This document shows positions 1-11,821 of a stretch of 64,000 nt of DNA, one piece after another. The notes beneath the pieces were generated by a model. That model was given only the letters and a program-made list of their open reading frames with translations. It made no database searches and was not told the DNA's origin. This DNA comes from Rhabditoides inermis (taxonomy: Eukaryota; Nematoda; Chromadorea; Rhabditida; Rhabditidae). Within the stretch, counting starts at the first letter, position 1; every line of letters begins with the position of its first letter. A program made the translations under genes and the position numbers. Location of the stretch: NCBI GenBank assembly GCA_963966185.1, contig CAWZYM010000271.1:1181501-1245500 (forward strand), read 5' to 3'.

Positions 1-425
1 GCCGACAGTGCGACTCCTCGGTCCGGCCATGACGTGAGGTGGAAGAGCTATACGGTAGGGTACGGTATAGTACGGTAGGATAGAGTACCCCCGCGCGCAC
101 CCGCTACCCACCTTGATGATGTTGCTGTTCGAGCATCCCTCTGGCAGCACTTCCAGTGTGTATATGGTGAACTTGTCGTCGTTCTCCACCTTCTTGTTGT
201 TCACGAACATCTTGCCGAACGTCTTGAAGCCGTTATCGTCCAGCGGGTAGTACTGCGCGCACTTCTTCTTGCCTGCAATCACGTCATCGTTGACGTCATC
301 TTCTACGTGACGTCACCTTCCTCCTCCGTCTTGCACAGCATGATAATAGTGGAGACGCCCTCGTCGAAGCACATCTTCCAAAAATCCTCGATCGTCTCGT
401 CTAGTGGGCCCTGTGAGAGGGAATG

Positions 426-468
<43 letters not shown>

Positions 469-1008
469 TGGCGTCACACCTACCTGTGTGGCGATGTACA
501 CCCTGTCGATGCCGTCCAGCTTCACCCAGTTGGCGTGTATATAGTCGTTCCGGTTCTCTCGCAGATGAACCCGCGTCTCGTCCAAGCACAGCACGTCCTG
601 CACATGTTTCTGTACCCACATGGTTCATGGTACCGAGACTATTGTATGTACCGTATACCTAAGCCCTGGTATTGGGTTTACGGTAGAAACCGTACCATGT
701 ATCTGTTCTTGGTGGGATTGGCGAAGAACGCGTCGCACTTCTTGTTGTCGGGCTCAAAGTTCTTCAGCTCGTTGAACTGCTTGCAACACCCCGTTGCGCC
801 TAGACGAAAGCGCGTTAGTCCGGCTTCCACACGCCCCGCCAACGCATGTACCGCTCACACAAGCTCCGCCCACCCACGCCCCGCCCACCCAGCTTCCCGA
901 TCAGCTCCATGAACTCGTTGAGCGCCTTGTCGTTGACCTTGTCGTGGTTGTCCTTGCTTTTCGGCTGCCGCAGTGACATGTTCAGACTCCTCTCCTGAGA
1001 CGGGGAAG

Positions 1009-1063
<55 letters not shown>

Positions 1064-1168
1064 CTTCTTCTTGCCGTCGGGGTCGCCGGTGGTCTGCTTC
1101 CTATCGTCCCTCGACGACTTCTTCTTCTTTCCCTTGCGCTTCCGCGAGCTCTTCGAACTCTTGTCCAT
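1..1168 (-). CDS. Protein tyrosine phosphatase, N-terminal part (runs off the window)
   Basis: Classical cytosolic-type tyrosine phosphatase that would remove phosphate from phosphotyrosine. Read on the minus strand from ATG 1166-1168, I place exons at about 1055-1168, 930-990, 696-799, 484-597, 317-410, 112-272 and 1-47. The first exon is a Lys/Ser/Arg-rich tail. The third gives KNRY, joined to DVLCLDETRV and then DYIHANWV, the usual start of the PTP domain. Next come QGPLDETIEDFWKMCF, MLCKTEEE, KCAQYYPLD, the nematode-style VENDDKFTIYTLEVLPEGC and TSWPDRGV. The catalytic Cys loop (HCSAG) lies beyond base 1, so activity cannot be judged. The basic N-terminal tail and the VEND block resemble the many germline/sperm-enriched nematode PTPs; that is inference. 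Two introns are almost entirely CT repeats on the sense strand. Confidence 0.9.
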
Positions 1169-1670
1169 CTCCCGAATTCGCCGCCTGAAAACGAGCATGA
1201 ACAACAGCAAAAGACAATGTAGTGAACGCACCCGCTCGGGGCACGGGCTGGCGGGAAGAATGGCTGGCTGGAGCGGACGCGCAATGACGACGGGCGACAG
1301 TGGCACGGCAGACTTGCCAAAGCAGCACGACTCTCTGCATCGACACGTGACCAACTCAACGCTTGCAATTCATTGTAGGCTCGCCAACGGCACGTTACTT
1401 TTTTGTGAATCGCTGTTGCGAACTACAGTCATTCGAACCGTGTACGATTCTCTTTGCGTTTTCACGCAGCGTGTGTGCCTGATGCTGAATCAGGCATTCA
1501 CAATCATAATAGATTTCTCCACTCGGTTGATACCATGTTTTGCAACGACTTGAGGAGATTTTTTTTTGTATGTTGGAAGGAAGTAATACGAAAGGAATCG
1601 TGAGCAGATGTTTCGGAATGGTTAAATGAAAATGCTATACAAATTTCAGTTTACTGATTAATCATCTGAT
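1169..1670. other. Intergenic, PTP upstream and receptor upstream
   Basis: Lies between two divergently transcribed genes and should hold both promoters. I see no TATA box that I would call and no other gene. Confidence 0.5.
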
Positions 1671-3399
1671 ATGCGGCCAGACTTTGATATCAACTACTAC
1701 TATTCTATGGAAACCACTTTGTTGGTGATAGAATATGGATCGATTCCTTTTCAACTGTTTCTTCTATGGGTGATAGTGACAAAGTCGCCAAAGAACATGA
1801 AAGAATACAAGTGGTTATTGCTGATTGCACAAGTTATCTAGAACTAGAGTAAATTCAATCTTAACTCAAATAGTCAGATTTCTGCCATGATTTTCGACTT
1901 TGCGGGGTTTTTGGGAGCACTTCCTGTCGTTTTCTATCCAATTCTTCTGTTTGATTTCAAAGGTTTCTTCACACAGCTGTGGGGTCCCGGTATTGGCTTG
2001 GTAAACTTTACTCGAATAACTCATTCACATATGTCTTCGAATTGAGTACATTGCTTTCAACTGGAATCTCATATGCGTTGGTACTATAATGAACTTGTTC
2101 ATATATCGGCTGTGAGTTACAAAATCCGAATATGACTTCACACTGCAACAGATTGTTCTACCGTCTGCACAACACAAAGTTTATACGGGATTGTTTCATG
2201 ATAGAAACTTATTCATGCTTGGATGCACTATCGCACACCTCATCCCATTTGGATTCTCATGTATAGGAGTTTCATTGTTCAAAAAAGTCGATGAAGCGTT
2301 TCTCAACACTACTGCACTGGTGTGTTCAATGGAATGATTGAAGTCAGGTTTTGCAGAAATATCCATCTCTGCTAAGCTTACAAAAGCACACCGGCTGGAA
2401 TCGAATGTACTACGGCGACGCGCCATCATCATTCCAGTTCTTCAAGGTGAACCATGATCTAACAAAAAAAATGAACATGACGTTTTCAGAGAAACGCATG
2501 GACTTTGATCGGCACTCTGCTGGTGAGCTACGTGGTGCAGTCGAGTATAGTCATCGCGTGCGGACTGCAGTTCCGCTGGCAGCGCGCCACTATGAGCGCC
2601 ACCACACGTAATATGCACATCAAGTTCCTCACCATCATCCTACAACAGGTGTGAACTATGAACGTGTCGAACTTGTTGTAGCCGGCGGCAATCCGTGTCA
2701 GCAGAGAACTGACAATGAGTGAGTCTCGCGAGCCGATTTCCCGAACCTTTCGAGATCGTTTTCGCGAACTTAGAGAATGGTGCAAGCAAAAGTTCAAAAG
2801 CTCAGTCAAACAAGTTGTCAAGGTGAAATAATAGATGTCTGAATCCTGATGAACACTCAAGGTTGCGCGTTTCAGTCGACGAGTCCCTCGCTCACACTCG
2901 TCATACCGTGGACGTTCATGACCACCACGCTGTTCTTCGAGAACTGGATGTTTCAGAGTACGTGATCTATGTTAAGGCGAGGTCAGACTCGATTATGTAT
3001 CAAAAAGACGCTTTATGGTACAAAAAGACACTTTCTGAGGATCTTTCTGAGGGTGGGGGCGCGTTCTGAGATCTTTCTGAGGATCTTTCTGGGGATCTTT
3101 CTGAGGGTGCGCGGCCGTTCTGAGATCTTTCTGAGGGTCTTTTGCCAGCAAACGTTGAGTCTGACCTCTACTTTAAGCACGTACATCATCCGTGTTCAGA
3201 CAACTGCAACTGGTTCTTGGTGGTGGCGTCGTTCCATGGCCTCACCAGCTCCCTCTCCGTGCTCGTTCTGTACCCGTCCTATAGAACATACATCTTGTCG
3301 CTCCTGCCAGCGGCTATCAGCCCAGCAGCCGCGACGAAGACAGTTGTTGTGGCGGTCGCTGAACCGCCCGCAAGAGCGCCGTTGCAGAGAAAGAACTGA
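1671..3399 (+). CDS. SRH-like seven-transmembrane chemoreceptor
   Basis: Predicted G-protein-coupled chemosensory receptor of ciliated neurons. Exon 1 (1671-about 1837) encodes a short N-terminus, TM1 and TKSPKNMKEYKWLLLIAQ, matching the 'KTPxxMKxxKWxLL' signature after TM1 of the SRH/STR superfamily. Later exons give MIFDFAGFLGALPVVFYPILL, a TM block around 2046-2110, GCTIAHLIPFGFSCIG, QKYPSLL, the long exon 2490-2648 ending TIILQQ, SPSLTLVIPWTFMTTT, and the last exon from 3201 with SFHGLTSSLSVLVLYPSYR. SRH proteins carry the same HG...S...PYR end. The exon boundaries near 2000-2170 are uncertain because I could not make the phases agree. The last intron carries a short inverted-repeat element. 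It is followed in tandem by a second SRH-like gene, as is common for these clusters. Confidence 0.8.
2979..3168 (+). mobile_element. Short TIR element with GATCTTTCTGAGG repeats, copy 1
   Basis: Bounded by perfect 12-bp inverted ends GAGGTCAGACTC and GAGTCTGACCTC. The interior repeats TTTCTGAGG and GATCTTTCTGAGG units. It sits in the last intron of the SRH-like gene. TTAA occurs just outside both ends (TTAAGGC on the left, TACTTTAA on the right) and may be the target duplication. A second copy lies at 56699-56877 in the opposite orientation. There is no coding capacity, so it is non-autonomous. Confidence 0.8.
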
Positions 3400-3981
3400 A
3401 CCTATCACTGGACTCAAAGCATTAGTGTAAAGTGTATTTTCACTACAACGTATATGTTGGCGAAATCGCACAGAACATGTTGTTCAGAAATAAAAGACTT
3501 TTCAATGGCTGAGTGGTGTGTGTGGTTCCTTTGTGCATGTGGTTGTGGTGTTATCCACAGATAATTGCGAAATTGAGGGCACGAAACAAAGTTTCTCGTT
3601 TCCGGCTTCAAAACGTGTTGCCACTCAAATATGTTGAATGTTAGATTTTTTTATTATTTTTTCACATGAAAGTATTCGAAAATTACCGAACATCGAATAG
3701 GGGTATCACCAACTTGAAAAGTGTTATGATATTCATCTCCGAGATCGTATACATGCTTTCAAACAGCTGTTCGATTCGCAGTTTCAGTTTTGACTATCCC
3801 GATTGAATAACTCAATTACGACCCATAAGCAAATAACATAATTACTGGACACACAACGCGTGCTGAAGCTGACTTTGAAATCATTTTCACCTGTCATAGG
3901 TAAAAAGACGATATTAATGAGAGCGCTAACAAGACAAACTATTTTTTTACCAATTCACATCATTCTCGATTGTCGAACGCT
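3400..3981. other. Intergenic between two SRH-like genes
   Basis: AT-rich sequence. AATAAA at about 3489 is a plausible poly(A) signal for the upstream receptor. I see no other gene here. Confidence 0.5.
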
Positions 3982-5261
3982 ATGGACCACCGATTCTGTG
4001 CGTCCTCTTTTGACACCACACTGCTTCGCGCTTTTTTCTTTGTCTCAACGCCGTTCAACCTGCTCGGTCTGTTCTGCATCTACCTGCACACTCCCAAGTA
4101 CCTCGAGAGGTTCACCAAGATACTGCTGTGGACACAGGTGGCGTCAGATCCAAGAACAACAAGTAAAGTATGTAGTATAGGTTCTCTCGATGGTTACGCA
4201 GACGGTGACAGTGGCGAGTGCTCCGGTGATTCTCTCTCCACTTCCCGTCGTCCGATTCGATGGACTTTTTTCCAGTGGCTATCTGGCAACTGCCACGCTG
4301 CTCTTTCTTCAGTCAGTCATGGCCGCGTCCTATCAACACGTGTTCGTCTATCAGTATCATGTGAGAAACTACATGCGAGTTCGTGCGAAGCACATGTTAA
4401 GTTCAGTGCTTCATTCCTATCTCTCACAAGGTGTCCCGATATGTGCGTGTTGCCAGTATGATGTTCTCATATATTTATGTCATTGTCGGCATTATTCCAT
4501 TTTTCTTTCTGATTCCTCCACGAGATACTGCGAATGATAGGCTACTTTTGACGGCAGTATGTTAAAAGCATAATCGAACGCTTTTGAACGTACCAGGAAG
4601 TATGTAATTCAGGAATATCCAGATCTTCTGAGGTATGTTAGAAACGATACGAATTCATGGATGATATTCACTAAATCAAACGAATCCGGTCTCGTTTACG
4701 GTATAGTATTCACAACTGTAGGTGTTTTCAGATAAAATAATTGAACACCGTATTTAAGGTAACAATAACTGTGTTCTCCGCCATAAGTCGTTTAGTGAAA
4801 GCCAAATACAACGAAATCATGAAAACTGCGGCCAAGCATATTTCACAGAAAACGTTGGAGTTGCAGCAAAGGGCGGAGAGGAAACTATTCTACCAGGTAC
4901 TTGAATTCCTCAACGATCACTGCCCAAACTGAGTTACAGAACGTGTTTCCTGTTGCCACGCAAAACGTACCTATTGTGATTTGTTTTTCAATTGGCATAT
5001 TTGATTTGTGGTCACTAAACTGTGAGTAATCCATTTCCACGTGAATGTTCCACAACGCGTGTTGTTTTAGGCCTTTCCAAATGGTTCTTTCCCATTCTGA
5101 CGTCGCACTCGTTCACGAACTCGGTATTGTTTGTGCTCCTCAACTGCTCATATCGCCCGTTCTTACTGAAAGTTGTGAGCCGTGTGCCATCAATGTGCAA
5201 GCAACGTGTCGCTGTGGTAGCACCGGCAACGCTCCGTCGCAATCGTAGTGGCACTCTATGA
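3982..5261 (+). CDS. SRH-like seven-transmembrane chemoreceptor, tandem copy
   Basis: Second receptor of the SRH type. The first exon (3982-about 4137) reads MDHRFCASSF followed by TM1 and YLHTPKYLERFTKILLWTQ, equivalent to the 'TPxxMxxxKxxLL' signature. The next exon (about 4190-4400) has two hydrophobic segments and HVRNYMRVRAKHML, then VASMMFSYIYVIVGIIPFFF, a short EYPDLL exon near 4610, an NDTNSWMIF exon, a loop exon (about 4760-4898) rich in Lys/Glu, and a last exon with SHSFTNSVLFVLLNCSYR before a basic tail and stop 5259-5261. The PYR-like end and the yPxLL motif are shared with its neighbour. The exons between 4898 and 5075 are uncertain. Nothing shows that it is broken. Confidence 0.75.
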
Positions 5262-5287
5262 CGTTACCTTTGCTTACCTAATATTTT

Positions 5288-5314
5288 GATAATAATAATA
5301 ATAATAATAATAAA
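5288..5314. repeat. AAT trinucleotide microsatellite
   Basis: Seven to eight AAT units directly downstream of the second SRH-like gene, ending in AATAAAAC, which could serve as its poly(A) signal. Confidence 0.8.
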
Positions 5315-5485
5315 ACATTATTAGCACAAACATCCTAAAACCAGTTAAGAAAAAAAGGGTAGTTTGGCAGAGCACACAATCCGAACAAGCAGAACATGAG
5401 AAAAATGATGATCAGTTGAAGATCGAAAGATACGGTTGTCTGTGAACGCGACACCCACTGAGCGAACGACGCTTAGATAAAACTC

Positions 5486-5697
5486 TCACATTGTTAGTTT
5501 TTTGTTCAGTTTCAAGACCCAGTCGAGCAATGATAGCAGATGATCACCGCGGGACACGTCATCGATAAGATCACTGTTGACTTTTACAGCACTTTCTACG
5601 CTGATCGAGTACTCATCGTACTTCTCTGTGAAAAGATTCACGTCATTTCTCAGTAGCTCAATGAACCCTCACGCTTGACAATGTCAACACCGAGCTG
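5486..5697 (-). pseudogene. Coding-like terminal exon with one frameshift, unrecognised
   Basis: On the minus strand a good acceptor (CTTTCAG) precedes a stretch that reads QLGVDIVKREG. One base shift later it reads FIELLRNDVNLFTEKYDEY, then SAVKVNSDLIDDVSRGDHLL and LLDWVLKLNKKLTM, stop 5486-5488. The mixed charged/hydrophobic composition looks like real protein rather than noise. The frame breaks at about 5660-5670, where the first frame runs into a TGA. Upstream exons are not convincing; a possible small one is near 5800. It may be a decayed gene, or a live gene with a sequence error. I do not recognise the family. Confidence 0.4.
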
Positions 5698-8155
5698 CTG
5701 AAAGCCGGATAAAGGTTGAGAACTACTTTTTTTTTCGAAGAGGACATAAACGAGAAAAAAAGACATCATCACTTCAGACCTGACAAGAAAACAAAAGCTG
5801 GATAGGCTGCATTTGAAAACATCAAATAGACACTAGACTACTAGACACGCTGAACATCAAACACCGCAAATCGAACTTCTTAAAACGTTCATTTTGCTCT
5901 GCGCTACGGCTCGGAGACGTAGAGTTACACCACCAACACACACGCTCGGTCGCTCTCAGACCGCACACCGCGCGATGGAGCGACAAATGCTGAGGGAAAA
6001 CTTACTAAATATATTAACATTTGAAGAAGGCTTCCACAGAAAACAACATTAGGACCCTTTTTACAGTAAATCGTGAACTTAATCTATCTACAGAAGAAAT
6101 ATTTTTCTTCTCGCGCGAAAAAAAGTTTTCTACCACTGTTATACTAAAAAAAAAAGTTTTCTACCACTGTTATACTTTTTTGTTCTTTGTCTTTGATATT
6201 TGCTCTGATATAGAGGTTCACATTTGCACGCTTCTCTTTTAAATGACAAGATAATCTGCTAAAAGCGAAACGTAGTTTTTTTTGCGATTGACAGACATGT
6301 ATTTATGTATTCATCTGAATAAATGTTAGAGTATCTTTTTAACTTTTTCTTCACTGCTTCTTCTATTTGAGTTACTTACAAATTTCAACTATAGGGCGTT
6401 CCCCGTGTTTATCGTTCAGCAGTCATTTTGACAATTGTTTACCATACCAGACATCATTTGAGTGGAGACATCAAGTAAAGGCCTTGATCCTTTTATTCAC
6501 CTGCGCGAGATCCGACCACGCAAACCCCGTGTATTGCGAATTCAAAAAAGAGGGGTTCGATTCTTGTCATTCATACCGTAGTCATGCACAAAAAATACTC
6601 CGGCGGGCCAGTATTGCACAAAATTGTCGTCTGTTTGGCGGCCAGCAATATTGCCGTACTATGACACGGGGATGGTCTATAAACACATGTTTTTTTTATT
6701 AGTTTTTGTTTTCATTTTGTCATGTATGTGTGTGGAACTGTGTGTGGGAAAAGGTTTTCTGCTACGCTACCGAGACCTGAGCGTGTACGGAAAAGAAGTC
6801 TTGGACAGATCCGCACCGCACTTCAATCTCTGGAGAGGCAGCTGATAAATTACACGCTGCGAAAACAAAGAAACAACGACATTAGCAGCAAGGAGATTGA
6901 GAGACTGTCACAGCGGAAAACACCGTTTTGTTACATGCTTCCTTTTTACATTTGTTGCATGCAAACACCGATGAGCCGAGCACATAAAGGCGATTGATGG
7001 AAGATGGCCGTCACTGAGTGGTTTTCACCTCATGTCGTTTTCTGCCTCCTGCGCACTCACTCGCGCATCGCACATCAGCTACATATATACTTAGCAATAC
7101 AGTGACTTTTGTATTTATTGTACAACGTAGTGTTTTTGTCACACAAAGAAGTAACTTTCTTCTAAAAAGTGACAAACTCACGATGATCTTAATGACTAGT
7201 CCAACTAATTCTCCAAAAGTTAGTCCAAGTTGTTGGTTTGTAATGATGTCTCGATTGAGCAATAAGACTAAAATGTTATCAGGGAAAACATGTGCCAACA
7301 GGCTCTGATTTTAGAAAACGGTGCAATACCGTAAAGTTCACTTATACTTACGCAGACACACGGACACGTACATTCATACATTCATACATGCACACCGAAA
7401 AGGCGGAGCCGAAGCAACTGCCCGACAAGCACTCTAGCGCTTGACAACAATCTCACTCTGCGACCGAACGCGGTCTCCCTTTACATAGGTAAAAGTTTAG
7501 TACATCGCAAAACAACTCTTTCAGACTTTTCCGCTTCGAGAGAAAGTGTAATATATTCGAGATAATCTCAAAATAAGGAGAAGTACCTCATCCGGAAAGT
7601 GTCATTAAAGACATTGTAGCGCACAGAGTTAATCCGTACGACGTGTCCATTGTAATGCCTTCGCATCTATATTATAAATGAGCAAAAAAATGTGTCATGT
7701 AGTTGTGTCACACGTTACGCATGCAGACGTAAAAATTGATGTAACCTTTTCCAAACGAATGTGACTGCACCTGAGAAGCCGTTCTTTAAAAATCATTTTC
7801 TCCGATTGCGTCTATATTTGATAGTTTCAAAACTACTGCTTCTGAATGTGAATGAAAACTACCTTACCGTACTTACGTTCTTCATGTATTCACGCGTGTA
7901 CGGTTTTTTTTTTACAATCGAACAACATTTGAGTCGTTTTATCATGCGTAGTACTGTGCTACTGACAGTATCGCACTTTTACTGTGTATGCTATAAAATA
8001 TGTAAACTTCACGAATGCTGTTGGCAAACATTGTTTGTAGCATTCAATTAAAGTTGGCAAAAAATTGAAAAGACCCACTATCTCCCCCATGGGGGAACAG
8101 ACCACGAACGGGTGGTACGGTAACTAAGAGCACCGCTTAATTTGAAATAAAGTAA
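5698..8155. other. Gene-poor AT-rich stretch
   Basis: No gene that I would defend. A GC-richer patch at 5890-5995 and another at 7395-7490 look like decayed repeats. Two overlapping short reading frames at 6640-6990 are discussed as a finding. Confidence 0.4.
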
Positions 8156-8159
8156 AACA

Positions 8160-8240
8160 CGAGCGTTATCAGGACTCGAACCTGCGGGTGAGCGCAGTCC
8201 GCAGATTGCTAGGTTAACATCTAACCGACTGCGCCATTGA
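8160..8240 (-). other. tRNA-like sequence (pol III A/B boxes), degenerate
   Basis: The minus strand reads TGGCGCAGTCGGTTAG (A-box/D-arm like), then GGTTCGAGTCC (B-box/T-arm like) at tRNA-like spacing. The acceptor ends do not pair and there is no clean anticodon stem, so I do not call a working tRNA. It faces away from a similar sequence at 8459-8541, giving an inverted pair like that at 26448-26905. Confidence 0.6.
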
Positions 8241-8458
8241 GGACATGACATGATTCTTTCATAGAGCGATGATCTACTGCGCGCTTGTGGTTTTTGTGAA
8301 GAAAGGTAGACAATAATGAGACACAAGCATGAAATACGATTTGATTGTTTTCGAAAGCATACGTTTCAGCTGAAAATGAATGATTTTTCTTCGCACAGTC
8401 CGTCTTTGATAGATCGCAAATCAACTAGATGTCTCAATGCTAGCGAACTGCACACATC

Positions 8459-8541
8459 GCTTCTATGGCGCAGCCGGTAAGGGGTTCGTCTGGCAATCGT
8501 TCGGCTGGTTCATGTCGCGGGTTCGAATCCACTCTACGACA
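8459..8541 (+). other. tRNA-like sequence, partner of the inverted pair
   Basis: Reads TATGGCGCAGCCGGTAAGG followed by GCGGGTTCGAATCC. The downstream TGTTTTGCT tail is also found after the tRNA-like sequence at 21737. The acceptor arm does not close, so this is probably a repeat head and not a functional tRNA. Confidence 0.55.
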
Positions 8542-8825
8542 GGTGTTTTGCTGAAGCTCTGCTACCATAGAAATCTGCCTGCGAATAATAACTCGTGTAA
8601 GATTCAGTCAATCCTTTGGGATTTTTGTCCACTTTAGTCCAGTAGACAGATGCACTATATTCGAAAAACTTTAAACTTTCAAAGTCCGTTTACAAGCAAG
8701 GGTACAAAACGACATGTATTCCATATCAGAGTTGATTCGGTATCCGCATGATAAACTGGCTTCTGTCTTTCTGTTTCATCGATAATGCAAATAGTAACAA
8801 CATTTAGATTTCAGCGTTCCGCTCA

Positions 8826-11821
8826 ATGAATGTGTTTATTTTCGACAACGTGACCTATTCGCAATTGTATGACTGCTCGTCAAAAACAACAGAAGAGTGG
8901 GCGAAGACTGGCTCAAAAAACCCAATTGCTGGTTTGTATCTCATGTTAACTGGAGTTGTCTTCATGGTGAGTTATTTGTAGATAAGATCACTACTGTTAC
9001 ACACTGTCATTTCAGCTACCTTACATACTAGTGTTGGGCAAAATCCTAATCCGAGTTGGATTTTGGATTTTGGATTAATCAAAATCCCAGATATTCAGGG
9101 TTTTGGACTTTGGATTAATCCGTAATCAAAAATTGTGGATTTCGGGTTTTGGATTAACCCAAAATCCAAAATTTTTGGATTTTGGATTTCAGATTAATCC
9201 AAACTTTGGATTTTGGATTAATCCAAGTTTTACATTGTCTTTTTGGCATCTTTATGCCTTACTAATAGTAGAATTTGGTGTTTTTGATGTTTCTGTAACG
9301 TTACAAAGGCGCCGTTATAGATGAAAGCTCAAATAAAGTGAAATTTCATCATTTAAAACGACATTATTTTAACAATTTGTAAACGAGTAGATTAATCCAA
9401 AATCCAAAACCCGGATTCATGGATTTTGGATTTTGGATTAATCCAAATCCCCAAAAAACTGGATTTCGGATTTCGGATTAATCTGAAATCCAAAATTTCT
9501 AAGATTTTGGATTAAGATTCGGATTAAGACGATTAATCCGATTAATCCACGATTAATCCAAATTTGGATTAATCCTGCCCAACACTATTACATACCCTGC
9601 TTGTATGGTATCATTCACGCTAGACTCTACACCAACAACTGCTACAAGATCATGATTTGCATCATGGCACTCGATATCGAAACTATTTTCATGAATTCTT
9701 GTTTCACGGGCTATTTGAGTTATATCGGTGCCGTTTTCTGCACGCATCCCACGTTGATATACGTGACCGGCACTTATGGACTGGGTGGGTTTCCCACGCG
9801 CAGAAAACACTGTTTGGAACACTGCTTTCAGGTCTTTGGGTGTCGAATTGCTTATGCTGTATGGTACTGGCGATCAATCGCGTGGCAGATGTCACGCAAA
9901 ACGCTTTCATGAAATCGGTTAGTACTATTCAGTGAAACAGACATTAGAAACTGGAATGGTGCTTATGCTGACGAGTGGAGTTCAGTTGTTTGCCGGTCGA
10001 CGGATCTACTGCTGGCTGATTTTGGCGCCCTTCTATCATCTTCTGTTCATGTTCTACACACCAGCAGCACTGTTCAACTCCCTTCATAACAGCTGGTTCT
10101 TCGATCCCTACAATGGATATGTGGGTAAAGCACCTATATCAAGAACAACAACATGACAGTTTCACATGATCTTTACACGTATTTAGGAGAAGATACCGTA
10201 TAATATGTATGTAATTAATTTTGAGAGTACGCAATCAGTTCTCATGAATGAAAGTCATGTCTATGTTACTATTATTGCGTGTGAATTTGCAATCCTAATA
10301 TTAGAAAGAGCCTGTCTGTGCTTCGTAAGTGACGATTGGGGTACTGTAGCGTATACGGTAGTGGTGTTCTCACTTTAACATGTATGGTAACTGGTAACAA
10401 TGAAGGTACTTTTGCAGGACTTTCCATACGCCAACTACGCTCACCTCGTGAACAACGTAGTCGACGCGGTGTCACTGAACACTATCTACGCCTACCTCAT
10501 CTACCGGGTGGCGAAACAAGCGAAGATCGCCAGCGGCAACAGGTTCAAGTACCAGAAAGCGGTGCGTTCTTCTTTTTTTGCAGCTTGTGCGGTCTGTTTG
10601 AATGAGCAACGTCGAATCTCGAAGAATAGTTTACTGATTTGTATCTGTGTTGCTTCCAGGTGTTGATTCAATCCGCGTGCATCTGTCTGTTCAACTCCGT
10701 TCCGGCTGCCGGATACGTAGCTATGAACTTCATGAATCTGCCCCCGGTCTGCGTCTTCGGCGCGCATGTCGGATGGCAGGCCAGCAATGGTCCGTACTTA
10801 GCGTACAATCTATGTACTTGAATTACTCGATCATCTGGTGGTTTAACGTCAAAATGTTGGTGATCAGTTTGTAGACTTTCTCAAAATCACACCGCAAGAC
10901 GTTGCTTTGGTAGTTTTTTTGCGCTCTGCGTACCTGGTTACTATTACTAAGATTGTTTGAAAGATTGCGTGCGTTCACAAGCTTTTGTGCACAGTTTGAA
11001 AGTAGGGAAGCGTGCATTCTTTTTTTTTAGATGGCGAGATTATCGACCGCATGATAGTCACACCCCTTATTAGTCTCAAACAATGTTGCCTAGTATTCGC
11101 AAAAAAGTCACTGCTGGGGAGACTTTTTTCTAAAACTGGCAAATCATTTCGCAACATTGCAATATGAAAGGCACACTGCACACGCATCACTTCAATAAGC
11201 TCAACAACTTCTGTTCCGTTTGATATAATTCAGTGAAGTACCAATCTAACAAAAAACTTACCATGTACGTTACCATGTAAAACGTTACGTTACCATGTAA
11301 AAAGGACTTTTAACTGGCATTTCTGAAAAAAAAAGACAAAATGACTTTCAAAATCATTGAGATTGGAAGTTTTCATTCGAAAAAAAACTGTTCCAGCGTG
11401 CTGTCCGATTCTCTACATGACGTTGAATCCCACCGTAAGAAATGAGGTGAGATCAGATAGAAAAAAAAACATTTACAACCCACCATCATGAATCAAATGT
11501 TTTTTTCATCCGACACACATCATATGATCTCTGTTGACGGAGAACAAAAAATACTTTCAAACCAGATCACGTTGTCCGGCTACATTCTTTTGAAAGCCGT
11601 AAAAGCACAAACAGACAGTGTAAGCAATCAAGAACTCGACACACACACGTTCACTTCCACTGTCCACCTTGCAGGTGCGGCACATGGTGTACCGAGTGAT
11701 AGGCAAGGGTACACGCGGCTCGCAGCCCGCGGCGACGATGCAAGATCGGAACAGCACTGCGATGGAAACGAGGAGGAACGTCTTCCCCGACAACAGAATC
11801 TCCGCCACTAATAAGTACTGA
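8826..11821 (+). pseudogene. SRT-like chemoreceptor disrupted by a transposon
   Basis: Seven-transmembrane receptor of the SRT type. Exon 1 (8826-8967) reads MNVFIFDNVTYSQLYDC, then EEWAKTG and a TM ending GVVFM. Exon 2 begins LPYI at about 9016 and should continue PCLYGIIHARLY, but a 559-bp element sits in the codons between. Further on are FMNSCFTGYLSYIGAVF, then in a shifted frame KTLFGTLLSGLW and LAINR (the SRT 'LaiNR' motif). Then come LFAGRRIYCWL, the FFDPYNGYVG segment, an exon ending RFKYQKA (to 10560), SACICLFNSVPAAGYV, PILYMTLNPTVRNE, and a C-terminal exon ending SATNKY at stop 11819-11821. Two independent lesions (the insertion and a frameshift near 9780-9812) argue for a pseudogene. 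Later exons remain open, so loss is recent. Confidence 0.8.
9029..9587. mobile_element. Non-autonomous hAT-type element inside the SRT-like exon
   Basis: Ends are the perfect 12-bp inverted pair TAGTGTTGGGCA and TGCCCAACACTA. It is flanked by a perfect 8-bp duplication TTACATAC (9021-9028 and 9588-9595). Eight-bp duplications and a CA/TAGTGTTG-type end are typical of the hAT superfamily. The interior is built from GGATTAATCC and AAAATCCAAA units on both strands and encodes nothing. Removing it with one duplication restores the receptor reading frame across the site. Confidence 0.9.

Noticed and set aside
401..628. Long open frames made of SLSLSL or RERERE strings here and at 973-1188, 33100-33300, 37049-37430, 40046-40507 and 55863-56327
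   Set aside because: They are translations of CT/GA microsatellites in introns; the true exons lie beside them in defined frames.
8160..8541. Functional tRNA genes
   Set aside because: A and B boxes are present but acceptor arms do not pair and no anticodon stem closes convincingly, so I call them tRNA-like only.
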